From Actinomycetes bacterium (lineage in GTDB: Bacteria; Actinomycetota; Actinomycetes; Propionibacteriales; Nocardioidaceae), in assembly GCA_023460975.1 (NCBI GenBank), contig JAEWOG010000067.1, positions 124,001 through 188,000 of the forward strand: a stretch of 64,000 nucleotides of DNA, in the 5' to 3' direction. Shown here piece after piece: positions 51,636 through 59,578 of the stretch; the stretch's first letter is position 1, and each line of letters begins with the position of its first letter. The position numbers and the translations under genes were made by a program. The notes under the pieces are model-generated. The model was not told where the DNA came from, ran no database searches, and saw only the letters and a list, made by a program, of their open reading frames with translations.

Positions 51636-52307
51636 ATGACCAGCGTCCACCCGCCCGCGCCGCGCGCCCCTCGCCAACTCACGGACCTCGGCCCGATCGC
51701 GCAGTTGAGAGCCGGGCGGCTCGGGCGCCGGCTCCCGCAGTTGTTCGTGGGACTGGCGCTGTACGGCTTCTCGTTGGCACTGATGGTGCGCGGCGCGCTG
51801 GGGCTGGCCCCGTGGGACGTGCTGCACTCCGGCCTCATCCGGCACGTCCCCATCACGCTGGGCCAGGCCGTGGTCGTGATGAGCTTCGTGGTCCTGCTGC
51901 TGTGGATCCCGCTGCGAGAGAAGCCGGGGCTGGGCACGATCGCCAACGCCGTGCTCGTCGGACTCAGCGCGGACGCGACGCTGGCGGTGCTGGCCGAGCC
52001 CGAGGCGCTGTGGGCGCGCGTGTCCCTGCTGGTGCTGGGGGTGGTGTGCAACGGTCTGGCGACCGCGCTCTACATCGGAGCCCAGTTCGGCCGTGGCCCC
52101 CGCGACGGCTTGATGACCGGGTTCTCGCGGCGCACTGGCCGCCCGATCGGCTTGGTCCGTACGGGGCTGGAGATCGTCGTCGTCATCGTGGGACTGGCGT
52201 TGGGCGGGTCGCTGGGTCTCGGGACGATCCTGTACGCCCTGGGCATCGGACCCCTGACCCAGGTGATGCTGCCGTGGTTCACGGTGCCCCTGCCGGTCCC
52301 GGACTGA
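51636..52307 (+). CDS. YczE/YitT-type integral membrane protein
   Basis: Membrane protein of 223 residues with five to six helices. GLALYGFSLALMVRGALGLAPWDVLHSG and ALYIGAQFGRGPRDGLMTGF are YczE/YyaS hallmarks (seen here as LGLAPWDVLHSGL and GRGPRDGLMTG). The function of the family is not established; a transport or signalling role linked to its MocR partner is presumed. It ends at a 12-bp hairpin shared with the convergent dioxygenase gene. Confidence 0.88.
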   Translation: MTSVHPPAPRAPRQLTDLGPIAQLRAGRLGRRLPQLFVGLALYGFSLALMVRGALGLAPWDVLHSGLIRHVPITLGQAVVVMSFVVLLLWIPLREKPGLGTIANAVLVGLSADATLAVLAEPEALWARVSLLVLGVVCNGLATALYIGAQFGRGPRDGLMTGFSRRTGRPIGLVRTGLEIVVVIVGLALGGSLGLGTILYALGIGPLTQVMLPWFTVPLPVPD

Positions 52308-52325
52308 TCCGCTCCGGGGCCGGCA
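52291..52325. terminator. Terminator between convergent yczE-like and TauD genes
   Basis: TGCCGGTCCCGG (52291-52302) pairs with CCGGGGCCGGCA (52314-52325), 12 bp with one G-U pair. It begins inside the yczE-like coding end. Confidence 0.75.
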
Positions 52326-52334
52326 GGGCAGGGA

Positions 52335-53276
52335 TCAACCGGCGATGCCGACCGGCACGTCGCCGACCACGGAGATGCGGTCCATCACGCGGCGCTGCGG
52401 GAAGTAGTCGCTGCTGGCGTAGTGCTGGCACGCGCGGTTGTCCCACATCGCCACGGTGTTGGGCTCCCACTTGAGGCGCACCTGGAACTCGGGACGGTTC
52501 ACGTGGCGGTAGAGCAACCCGAGCAGTTCGTCGGACTCGGCCTGGTCCACGCCGAGGATGCGCATCGTGAAGTAGGTGTTGACGAAGATCACCCGGCGAC
52601 CGGTCTCGGGGATCACGCGCACCACGGGGTGCGTCACCGGCGGGAAGTGTGGCCGCAGCGTGTCGGCGACCTCCTGTCCCATGCCGGCGCCGAACGTGAG
52701 CATCCAGTCGTGCTCGGCGTACAGCGTGTCGATGCGGTCCTTGATGTCCTGGGGCAGCAGGTCGTAGGCGACCCCGGTGTCGGACCACAACGTGTCGCCG
52801 CCGACGGCGGGCACCTCCACCGCCCGCAGCACGGAGGTGAAGGACGGGTTGGTGTGCCACGTGACGTCGTTGTGCCACCCGTTCTCGAGGCCGGCCGACA
52901 TCGCGTCCTTGGCCAGGGTCGCCACGTCCACGTCGGTCTGGCCGGGCTGGGTGTACTTGAAGAACGGGTGCTGCTCCAACTCGCCCCACTGGGCGGTGAA
53001 GTCGCGGTGCTGGCTGCGCTCGATGCGCTGGTCGCGGAAGAAGAGCACCTTGAACTCGGTCAGGGCTCGGCGCAGCTCCGCGAGGAGATCGGTGCTCATG
53101 CCGCCCTGCAGGGTGACGCCGGTGATGTACGCCCCGATGGTGGGGGAGGCCGGCGTGACGCCGAAGAGCTCGTACGGTGCCGACTCCACGCCCTCGCCGA
53201 GCCGGGATCCGACCATCGGCCCGAAGACCATCAGCGGGTCGGTGGCGGTGCGGAACATCGTGGTCTGGGTGATCAT
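52335..53276 (-). CDS. TauD/TfdA-family Fe(II)/2-oxoglutarate dioxygenase
   Basis: Non-haem iron oxygenase of 313 residues. The facial triad is H135-x-D137 (NGWHNDVTWH) and H285 (RACQHYASSD), with the 2-oxoglutarate-binding Arg at 296 or 300 in YFPQRRVMDR. Family members release sulfite from taurine or alkyl sulfates, or degrade aryl-oxy acids. The substrate here is undetermined. AGGAGAG precedes ATG 53276, which overlaps the stop of the TetR gene, so regulator and enzyme are co-translated. Confidence 0.9.
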   Translation of the reverse strand: MITQTTMFRTATDPLMVFGPMVGSRLGEGVESAPYELFGVTPASPTIGAYITGVTLQGGMSTDLLAELRRALTEFKVLFFRDQRIERSQHRDFTAQWGELEQHPFFKYTQPGQTDVDVATLAKDAMSAGLENGWHNDVTWHTNPSFTSVLRAVEVPAVGGDTLWSDTGVAYDLLPQDIKDRIDTLYAEHDWMLTFGAGMGQEVADTLRPHFPPVTHPVVRVIPETGRRVIFVNTYFTMRILGVDQAESDELLGLLYRHVNRPEFQVRLKWEPNTVAMWDNRACQHYASSDYFPQRRVMDRISVVGDVPVGIAG

Positions 53277-53926
53277 GCGTCTCTCCTGAGGGTGTGCGGT
53301 GGGGTGGCGGCGTGGGTGGGTGCGGGTGCCGTGAGCAGCGCCAGCGTGGTGGCGGCGAGGTCGTCGACCACGATGGGATCGGCGCCCCAGTCGGGGTGGC
53401 CCTCGTGGAGGGCGCAGGTGGTGATCACCATGGCCAGGGCGGAGGCCAGGCGCGCGTCGGCGAGGGCGTCGTCCAGGTGTGCCGAGAGCGCGCGGTGCAT
53501 CAGCTCACGGACCTCTCGGAAGCTGCTGCCTTCGGGTTGACCCAGCACCAGCTCGCCGAGCTGAGGGTCGAGGAAGGCCTGCGCGAGGAAGCGCGCGTAC
53601 CGCGAGCCGGGGACCATGATCGTGGCGCGCGCGAGTGGGAGCACCAGCGCAAGGCTGAGGGTTCGCAGGTCGACGCAGTCGGGGCCGAGGGCATCCAGCA
53701 TCTGGCGGCGGTCCTCGTCGATGGGACCCATGCGCCGTGCGGTCAGCGCGCTGAGCAGGCCGGTGCGCGACCCGAAGTGGTAGGCCGCTGCCGACTTGTT
53801 GGCCTGCCCGGCCCGCTGCTGCACGGCCGTGAGCGTGAGGCCGCCCAAGCCGGTGTCGCAGGCGATCTCCTCCGCGGCATCGAGCATGGCGTCACGTGCG
53901 GCGGCGCTTCGAGTGGTGCGTGTCAC
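53273..53926 (-). CDS. TetR-family transcriptional regulator
   Basis: Repressor of 217 residues. The N-terminal helix-turn-helix (~10-60) contains AMLDAAEEIACDTGLGGLTL and ANKSAAAYHFGSRTGLLSAL. A helical ligand-binding domain follows. It is translated before and overlaps the TauD-type dioxygenase gene. A perfect-armed palindrome at 53938-53953, 12 nt upstream of the GTG start, is the likely autoregulatory operator. The inducer is probably related to the dioxygenase substrate. Confidence 0.9.
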   Translation of the reverse strand: MTRTTRSAAARDAMLDAAEEIACDTGLGGLTLTAVQQRAGQANKSAAAYHFGSRTGLLSALTARRMGPIDEDRRQMLDALGPDCVDLRTLSLALVLPLARATIMVPGSRYARFLAQAFLDPQLGELVLGQPEGSSFREVRELMHRALSAHLDDALADARLASALAMVITTCALHEGHPDWGADPIVVDDLAATTLALLTAPAPTHAATPPHTLRRDA

Positions 53927-53937
53927 ACCACGAGAAT

Positions 53938-53953
53938 TAAGGACAAGTCCTTA
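53938..53953. promoter_or_regulatory. TetR operator palindrome
   Basis: TAAGGAC-AA-GTCCTTA, 7-bp perfect arms, directly upstream of the TetR GTG start and overlapping its probable -10 region (TAATTC on the minus strand). Confidence 0.7.
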
Positions 53954-53957
53954 GAAG

Positions 53958-55454
53958 TCAAGAGGTCTTGGCCACCAGCGCCACCATCACGGTGGCGCTC
54001 AGTGCGAGGGAGATGGCCACGCCCGTGGGGCCCCACAGCATCGGAACGGCGGTCAGGAGCCACACGTCGACGCCGCGCACCAGCCCCATCACCACCCCGG
54101 GGGGCAGCCCTCCTGCCGGAGTCGCGAGCAACGGACTCCCGTAGTCGGGAGGACCCGCGCAGATCCACCGGGTGCTCGCCGCCAACCCTGAGGCCGCGCC
54201 AGCCAGGCACACCAACCATGCGGCCGACCATCCCGACTGCGCCGCCACGGCGGGCGAGACCGCGCAGGCGAACAGGGTCAGGCCGATGGTGGGCAGCACC
54301 AGATGGGCGCACCGTACGGCCTCATCGGAGAACGGCAGCGCCGTGGTCAGAGCGCGCGAGCGGCAGACCACCCGCAGGCCGGTCGACAGGGCGGGGCCAG
54401 CGATCAGGCCACACAGGGCGATCACCGGCCCCAGTCCGGTGTCGAGCCCAGCGCGCGCCGCGGCGTACGGAACCAACGTCAACGCGGCGAGCACCAGCCA
54501 CGGCTGTGGCTGACGGGTGAGACGGATCAGGTCACGGTGGACCAGGGCCCACCAGCGATGGGGCCCACCTCGCCGGGGACGGACCTGCGCATGCGCCCAC
54601 CGGCGGGCCAGCAGCACGTCGTAGAGCAGGGTCAGGTCCAGGGACGCCATGGCGCCGGACAGGCTCGGCCATGCTGCCTCGGCCCGGCTCAGCGAGCTGC
54701 GACGCGTCGAGTCCAGACTGCGCCGAGAGCCCACGACTGTCGCCAGCGCGAGGAGGCTGACCACTCCCGTCGCGAACCACGCCTGAGGCGGCGTGAGCAG
54801 GGGCGTGGGGATGCGGTCCGGAGCCACGGTGATGACCGTGAGGGCCGCCCAGAGCAGCGCGAGCGTGGCCCAGGTTGCCCAGCGCGACCAGGACGTGTCG
54901 GACAGCTGGGCCCACGCGGCGCCCGCCACGGCTCCCAGGCAACCCGTGGCGGCCAGCGCCGTGACGGCTGCGCCTGCGCCGGTGTCCAGGCCGGCCAGGA
55001 TCGCGGCGGCAGGCGCCACGAGGAGGCCGGCGCCCGCTGCGAGCGCGAGCGCGCGACGCCACGGCGCGCGGAGCAGTCCGCTGCGGTCCACGGGGGTGGC
55101 CAGGAGCCATGGTCCGGCGGCCGGCGGGGTGAAGACGGGGCCCAGGAGGCGCGCCACGGCGAGGCAGGCTGCCACCAGGGCGGGGATGACGATCCACCCC
55201 AACGCGCCGCTGGCTGCCCGGCAGGCGTCGGTGCACAGTGGCGCTGTGCTCTCGCGTACGCCCAGCAGCACGCTGATGAGCATCGCGCCCACCAGCACTG
55301 TGCTCAGCACGCCCACGTAGGCGTCCTCGAGGACCTGCAGCAGCGACAGGTCGCCGCGCGTGCGCCGCCAGGCCCGGATCTGACGGGCGACCTCGCGCGC
55401 GGACGGAGTGTCCGCAGGCTGCTCGGCAGCGGATGCGGCGGGGGCAGCGTTCAC
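53958..55454 (-). CDS. DUF6297-type polytopic membrane protein, ABC exporter permease
   Basis: Membrane protein of 498 residues with about ten to twelve hydrophobic segments (for example VLSTVLVGAMLISVLLGV, LALAAGAGLLVAPAAAILAG, WSAAWLVCLAGAASGLAAS). It resembles the actinobacterial DUF6297 group found beside ABC ATPases. GTG 55454 overlaps the ATPase stop by 4 nt, so the two form one transporter. Its substrate is unknown. The residue run before 55454 in this frame is not conserved-looking. Confidence 0.75.
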   Translation of the reverse strand: MNAAPAASAAEQPADTPSAREVARQIRAWRRTRGDLSLLQVLEDAYVGVLSTVLVGAMLISVLLGVRESTAPLCTDACRAASGALGWIVIPALVAACLAVARLLGPVFTPPAAGPWLLATPVDRSGLLRAPWRRALALAAGAGLLVAPAAAILAGLDTGAGAAVTALAATGCLGAVAGAAWAQLSDTSWSRWATWATLALLWAALTVITVAPDRIPTPLLTPPQAWFATGVVSLLALATVVGSRRSLDSTRRSSLSRAEAAWPSLSGAMASLDLTLLYDVLLARRWAHAQVRPRRGGPHRWWALVHRDLIRLTRQPQPWLVLAALTLVPYAAARAGLDTGLGPVIALCGLIAGPALSTGLRVVCRSRALTTALPFSDEAVRCAHLVLPTIGLTLFACAVSPAVAAQSGWSAAWLVCLAGAASGLAASTRWICAGPPDYGSPLLATPAGGLPPGVVMGLVRGVDVWLLTAVPMLWGPTGVAISLALSATVMVALVAKTS

Positions 55455-56089
55455 GGGGTCGCGCTCAGGTCGAGGGTGCGGTCGCACACCTTGGCGACCA
55501 ACTCCGGGTCGTGGGAGACCAGCAGCACTGCCCCGCCGGCGTCGCGCTCGGCCAGCAGTCGGTCGCCCAGCCAGTCCACCCCCGCCACGTCGAGTCGCTG
55601 CTCGGGCTCGTCGAGGACCAGCAGGCGGCGCGGGCGTACGAGGGCACTGGCCAGCGCGAGGCGGCGGCGCTGGCCGGACGACAGGGTTCCGGGGAGCTGG
55701 GCAGAGACGTGGGTCAGTCCCACCTCGGCCAGCACGTCGTCGACGACCTCCTCCGCGTCGTCGACCCCGTGCGCGCGGGCCATGAGATCCAGGTGCTCCA
55801 CGACCGTGAGGTCAGGGTAGAAGTCGAGATCGTCCATGACCACGGCCATGGCCCGACGCACGGCGGGGGAGCGCTCGTCCAGCGGTGCGCCCAGCAGTTC
55901 GACGGTGCCTTCGTCAGCGGGCTGGGCGCCGGTGATCGCGCGCAGCAACGTCGTCTTGCCGGACCCGTTGGGCCCGACGACGGCCAGCGCCTCGCCAGCC
56001 GCCACCTCGAAGGTGACCCGCTGCAGGACCCGGTGCTCGCCGAAGGAGTGCGTCAGGTCGCGCACGTGCAGGATGCTCACGCGGCCCAT
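55451..56089 (-). CDS. ABC transporter ATP-binding protein
   Basis: Single ATPase domain of 212 residues. Walker A GPNGSGKTTLLRAI (~35-48), signature LSSGQRRRLALA, Walker B RLLVLDEPEQRLD and switch His in LVSHDPELVAK. ATG 56089 (MGRVSILHVRDLTHSFG) is the likely start, with GTG 56080 as an alternative; neither has a strong ribosome-binding site. It is followed by an overlapping membrane-protein gene and preceded by a methyltransferase gene 40 nt away, all on the minus strand. Confidence 0.9.
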   Translation of the reverse strand: MGRVSILHVRDLTHSFGEHRVLQRVTFEVAAGEALAVVGPNGSGKTTLLRAITGAQPADEGTVELLGAPLDERSPAVRRAMAVVMDDLDFYPDLTVVEHLDLMARAHGVDDAEEVVDDVLAEVGLTHVSAQLPGTLSSGQRRRLALASALVRPRRLLVLDEPEQRLDVAGVDWLGDRLLAERDAGGAVLLVSHDPELVAKVCDRTLDLSATP

Positions 56090-56129
56090 CCAAGCAGGCC
56101 GGGCCAGCCCCCAGGATGCCCTCGGCAGG

Positions 56130-56696
56130 TCAGCGGCGGGTGGCGATGACCGCTGAGGCGTCCGAGGTGACCATGACCTCGGACGCGGTGAATCGCTCGT
56201 CCGTGAGCCACTGCTCGCGCAGCGTGTCGACACGGCCGAACGTCACCGGTGGCCACATCTCGCAGGGCGTGAAGTCGTCGAGGACGACGATGCCGCCCGG
56301 CTCCACGAGGTCGACGATCTGGTCGACCCGCATGTCCTCGGGAGAGCCGGAGTCGAGGAAGAGCAGGCTGTAGGGGCCACGCTCGCGCAGCACGCTCCAG
56401 TCCGCCGCGAGCACCTCGACGCTGGGGTCGTCTGTGAAGATCTCCGCCGCCGCCTCCGCCAGCGTCGCGTCGAGCTCGGCGGAGACGATGCGGGCGCCCT
56501 CGCGCGCGCCGCTGCGCAGCCATGCGGTGCCCACCCCGCAGCCGGTGCCGAACTCGGCCATGGTCCCCGCCCGCGTTGCCGCGAGGGCAGCGAGCAGTCG
56601 GCCGGTCTCGTTGCGGCAGAAGGAGACGTACCCGGCACGACGGGAGACGTCGAAGGCGCGCTGGACGATGTGGGGGAGTTCGGGAGGAGCACTCAT
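56130..56696 (-). CDS. SAM-dependent methyltransferase (O-methyltransferase-like)
   Basis: Class I methyltransferase of 188 residues. The SAM loop is AEFGTGCGVGTAWLRSG (motif I), the acidic ribose contact is VSAELDATLAEAAAE, and LLFLDSGSPEDMRVDQIVDL and GGIVVLDDFTPCEMWPP complete the O-methyltransferase-3-like core. GGGAGGAG upstream of ATG 56696 decides the start. Substrate unknown. It is first of three same-strand genes with the ABC ATPase and permease. Confidence 0.85.
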   Translation of the reverse strand: MSAPPELPHIVQRAFDVSRRAGYVSFCRNETGRLLAALAATRAGTMAEFGTGCGVGTAWLRSGAREGARIVSAELDATLAEAAAEIFTDDPSVEVLAADWSVLRERGPYSLLFLDSGSPEDMRVDQIVDLVEPGGIVVLDDFTPCEMWPPVTFGRVDTLREQWLTDERFTASEVMVTSDASAVIATRR

Positions 56697-56799
56697 GAGG
56701 TGTCCGAGTCTTTCATCCCGGTACGGCCGTCTCACAAGGTGGTCAGTTCGGCGAAACCCGGTGCGCCAGTCCGGGGCGCTGACGTACGCTCGCTCAATC

Positions 56800-56844
56800 A
56801 TGCGGAACGTCTTCGTACTTATCGAGAGCCGCGGCGAGGCCTGA
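56800..56844 (+). CDS. Leader peptide upstream of leuB (Val-Phe-Val-Leu-Ile)
   Basis: A 14-residue frame MRNVFVLIESRGEA (TGA at 56842) with GTC-TTC-GTA-CTT-ATC in a row. CTT and GTA look rare in this DNA. The last codons overlap the 5' arm of an intrinsic terminator (56829-56870), so a ribosome stalled at Leu/Ile codons would physically block the stem. Downstream lie a 44-residue gene and leuB. TACGCT at 56785-56790 is a possible -10. Too short to be confirmed by coding statistics. Confidence 0.7.
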   Translation: MRNVFVLIESRGEA

Positions 56845-56870
56845 CACGAGGCCACCTCGCCGCGGGTTTT
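56829..56870 (+). terminator. Attenuator/terminator of the leuB leader
   Basis: CCGCGGCGAGG (56829-56839) pairs perfectly with CCTCGCCGCGG (56855-56865), followed by GTTTT. An alternative inner pairing is GGCCT (56838-56842) with AGGCC (56849-56853). The stretch 56871-57093 shows no further gene. Confidence 0.75.
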
Positions 56871-57093
56871 CGGCGTTGACGCTCAGGCCTCGTGATCTTC
56901 TCGATCCAGGCGCTCCGCGGCAGATCGCTCGGCGACACCACTCGCGCGATCCGCAGATTCGTTGCCGTACCGGCTCCGCATGAGACCCATGCAGCCCCAG
57001 CGCTCCCCGGAGCGCCTGGTCGGGAGGGCAGGCACACACGCCTGCCCCGCACAGCACAGCCCCAGCAGTGACCCGACCAGCAAGGAGCACGCC

Positions 57094-57228
57094 ATGTACG
57101 ACATGTACCCCGAGCCCACCGAGTGGGGCCCGGCCCGTCGAGACCCCGAGAACCCGTACGGCCGCGCCGCCGTGCAGGCCGCGCTCGCCCTGCGGGACAA
57201 CGGCGGCCCGTGGCCCGACGACAACTAG
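57094..57228 (+). CDS. Small conserved-looking acidic protein, unknown function
   Basis: A 44-residue protein ([20 protein letters not shown].. ending PWPDDN), rich in Pro, Asp, Glu and Trp. AAGGAG lies 7-12 nt before the ATG, the best Shine-Dalgarno in this region, so it is very probably translated. It has no membrane segment or recognised motif. It lies between the leucine-type leader and leuB, and its TAG stop is part of the leuB -10-like hexamer. It may be a small regulator or simply a coupled small protein. Confidence 0.6.
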   Translation: MYDMYPEPTEWGPARRDPENPYGRAAVQAALALRDNGGPWPDDN

Positions 57229-57231
57229 AAT
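57226..57231 (+). promoter_or_regulatory. -10-like TAGAAT overlapping a stop codon, leaderless start of leuB
   Basis: TAGAAT is followed by 7 nt and then ATG 57239. Its first three bases are the stop codon of the 44-residue gene. Confidence 0.55.
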
Positions 57232-57238
57232 TCAGTCC

Positions 57239-58312
57239 ATGAACCACACCCCTCCCGCGCCCGGCTCCTCCACGTTCAACCTGGGGGTGATCCCCGGCGA
57301 CGGCATCGGCCAGGAGGTCACCGTCGAGGCGCTCAAGGTCCTCGAGGCGGTGGCCCCGGGAACCTTCGCCCAGACCCCCTACGACCTGGGCGCCGAGAAC
57401 TACCTGCGCACCAAGGACGTCCTGCCGACGCAGGTCCTTGCCGAGCTGAAGCAGCAGGACGCGATCCTGCTCGGCGCGGTGGGTGGCAAGCCGAACGACC
57501 CCAACCTGCCCGCCGGCATCCTGGAGCGCGGCCTGCTGCTCAAGATCCGCTTCGAGCTCGACCACTACGTCAACCTGCGCCCGTCCCGCATCTTCCCCGG
57601 CTCCGTCTCCCCGCTGGCGAACCCCGGCGACGTCGACTTCGTCGTGGTCCGTGAGGGCACCGAGGGTCCGTACACGGGCAACGGCGGCGCGCTGCGGGTG
57701 GGAACCCCCGCCGAGGTCGCGACCGAGGTCAGCGTCAACACCGCGTTCGGCGTCGAGCGGGTCATCCGCGACGCCTACGCTCGCGCTGCCAAGCGCCCGC
57801 GCAAGCACCTCACCCTCGTCCACAAGACGAACGTGCTGGTCAACGCCGGGTCCGTGTGGTGGCGCCTGTTCACCTCGGTGGGCGCCGAGTACCCGGACGT
57901 GACCACCGACTACATGCACATCGACGCGGCCATGATCCACATGACGACCAACCCGTCCCGCTTCGACGTGATCGTCACCGACAACCTCTTCGGCGACATC
58001 ATCACCGACCTCGCCGCAGCCGTGACCGGCGGCATCGGCCTGGCCGCCAGCGGCAACGTCAACCCCGACCGCACCTACCCGTCGATGTTCGAGCCCGTCC
58101 ACGGCTCCGCGCCCGACATTGCCGGCCAGGGCATCGCCGACCCCACCGCAGCCATCCTGTCGGTCGGCCTGATGCTCGACCACCTGGGTCTGTCCGAGCA
58201 GGCTGCCCGCGTCGAGGAGGCCGTGATCAACGACCTGACCGAGCGCGACGCGAGCGTGTCGCGGCGTACCGCTGAGGTCGGCGACGCGATCGCCAAGCGA
58301 GTAGCCGGCTGA
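57239..58312 (+). CDS. leuB: 3-isopropylmalate dehydrogenase
   Basis: NAD-dependent oxidative decarboxylase of leucine synthesis. It also acts on methylmalate in the citramalate route to isoleucine, which fits cimA nearby. It has 357 residues. [14 protein letters not shown] opens the fold, with the substrate-binding arginines in [20 protein letters not shown], the Lys in [10 protein letters not shown] and the metal-binding Asp in [13 protein letters not shown]. The leaderless hexamer fixes ATG 57239. It ends at a strong terminator. Confidence 0.96.
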   Translation: MNHTPPAPGSSTFNLGVIPGDGIGQEVTVEALKVLEAVAPGTFAQTPYDLGAENYLRTKDVLPTQVLAELKQQDAILLGAVGGKPNDPNLPAGILERGLLLKIRFELDHYVNLRPSRIFPGSVSPLANPGDVDFVVVREGTEGPYTGNGGALRVGTPAEVATEVSVNTAFGVERVIRDAYARAAKRPRKHLTLVHKTNVLVNAGSVWWRLFTSVGAEYPDVTTDYMHIDAAMIHMTTNPSRFDVIVTDNLFGDIITDLAAAVTGGIGLAASGNVNPDRTYPSMFEPVHGSAPDIAGQGIADPTAAILSVGLMLDHLGLSEQAARVEEAVINDLTERDASVSRRTAEVGDAIAKRVAG

Positions 58313-58335
58313 GCCCGCACATGTGACGTCTCACG

Positions 58336-58370
58336 ACGGTGCCGGGCTCGCGACGCGTGCCCGGCACCGT
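58336..58370 (+). terminator. Terminator after leuB
   Basis: ACGGTGCCGGGC (58336-58347) pairs perfectly with GCCCGGCACCGT (58359-58370), 23 nt after the stop, followed by TGCATTTCG. Confidence 0.85.
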
Positions 58371-58442
58371 TGCATTTCGTCCCCCACAACGTTCCCCTGA
58401 CGCTGCCGGCGCACCGGCGGCGACGTGACCCGAAAGGTCGAG

Positions 58443-58448
58443 TAGTTT
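58443..58448 (+). promoter_or_regulatory. -10-like TAGTTT upstream of ilvE
   Basis: TAGTTT is followed by 7 nt and then ATG 58456, or by 1 nt and ATG 58450. It suggests a leaderless start at the second ATG. Confidence 0.45.
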
Positions 58449-58449
58449 C

Positions 58450-59529
58450 ATGTCCATGGAGATCCGCACCACACTGACCGCGACCCCGACCGACGACGCC
58501 CGGATCGCGGAGATCCTGGCCAACCCCGGCTTCGGTCAGCACTTCACCGACCACATGTTCACCGTCGAGTGGACGCCGGAGAAGGGCTGGCACGACGCGC
58601 GGATCGAGCCGTACGGCCCCATCTCCCTGGACCCCGCGACGGCGGTCCTGCACTACGCGCAGGAGACCTTCGAGGGGATGAAGGCCTACCGCCACGCGGA
58701 CGACACCATCTGGTTCTTCCGCCCCGAGGCGAATGCGGCGCGCATGGCCCGCTCCTCGCACCGCCTCGCGCTGCCGGTGCTCGAGACCGAGGACTTCCTC
58801 CAGGCAGTCGAGGCGCTCGTCGAGGCGGACCAGCGGTGGGTGCCGGACCCCGAGGGCGAGAAGTCTCTCTACCTGCGGCCCTTCATGTTCGCCTCCGAGC
58901 GGTTCCTGGGCGTGCGCCCCAGCCAGCACGTCACCTTCATGGTCATCGCGAGCCCGGCCGGTGCCTACTTCAAGGGTGGGATCAAGCCGGTCAGCCTGTG
59001 GCTCACCACGGAGTACTCGCGGGCGGGGCGCGGGGGCATGGGGGCCGCCAAGACCGGTGGCAACTACGCATCGTCGCTGGTGGCCCAGCAGGAGGCGTCG
59101 GCCAACGGCTGCGACCAGGTCGTCTTCCTCGACAGCCAGGAGGCGACCTACGTCGAGGAGCTCGGCGGCATGAACATGTACTTCGTCTTCCGGGACGGCT
59201 CGATCGTGACGCCGGCGACCGGCACCATCCTCGAGGGCATCACGCGTTCGTCGATCATCGAGCTCGCCCGGACGCTGGGCCACACGGTCACCGAGCGGAA
59301 GTTCTCCATCGACGAGTGGCGCGAGGGCGTCGCCAGCGGCGAGATCGTCGAGATCTTCGCGTGCGGCACGGCGGCCGTCGTGACCCCGGTCGGCAGCCTC
59401 AAGTGGGACGGCGGCGAGACGCCCGCCCCCGCCAGCCAGGAGCTGACCATGAAGGTCCGCCAGGCGCTGGTCGACATCCAGTACGGCCGCGCCGAGGACA
59501 CGTTCGGCTGGATGAAGCCGCTGGCCTGA
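58450..59529 (+). CDS. ilvE: Branched-chain amino-acid aminotransferase
   Basis: Fold-type IV PLP enzyme making Val, Leu and Ile from their keto acids. It has 359 residues (357 if ATG 58456 is used). LHYAQETFEGMKAYRH and FRPEANAARMARSSHRLALP are substrate motifs. The PLP lysine lies in GMGAAKTGGNYASSL, with FLDSQEATYVEELGGMNMYF and the GTAAVVTPV phosphate loop following. GAAAGG lies 12 nt before ATG 58450. It directly follows leuB but has its own promoter region. Confidence 0.96.
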   Translation: MSMEIRTTLTATPTDDARIAEILANPGFGQHFTDHMFTVEWTPEKGWHDARIEPYGPISLDPATAVLHYAQETFEGMKAYRHADDTIWFFRPEANAARMARSSHRLALPVLETEDFLQAVEALVEADQRWVPDPEGEKSLYLRPFMFASERFLGVRPSQHVTFMVIASPAGAYFKGGIKPVSLWLTTEYSRAGRGGMGAAKTGGNYASSLVAQQEASANGCDQVVFLDSQEATYVEELGGMNMYFVFRDGSIVTPATGTILEGITRSSIIELARTLGHTVTERKFSIDEWREGVASGEIVEIFACGTAAVVTPVGSLKWDGGETPAPASQELTMKVRQALVDIQYGRAEDTFGWMKPLA

Positions 59530-59566
59530 GCCGGCGTCGTTGCGCTGCTCCCTCACCCCCGCCGGG

Positions 59567-59572
59567 TAGCCT
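59567..59572 (+). promoter_or_regulatory. -10-like TAGCCT, leaderless start of the kinase gene
   Basis: TAGCCT is followed by 6 nt and then GTG 59579. Confidence 0.5.
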
Positions 59573-59578
59573 GCGGGG

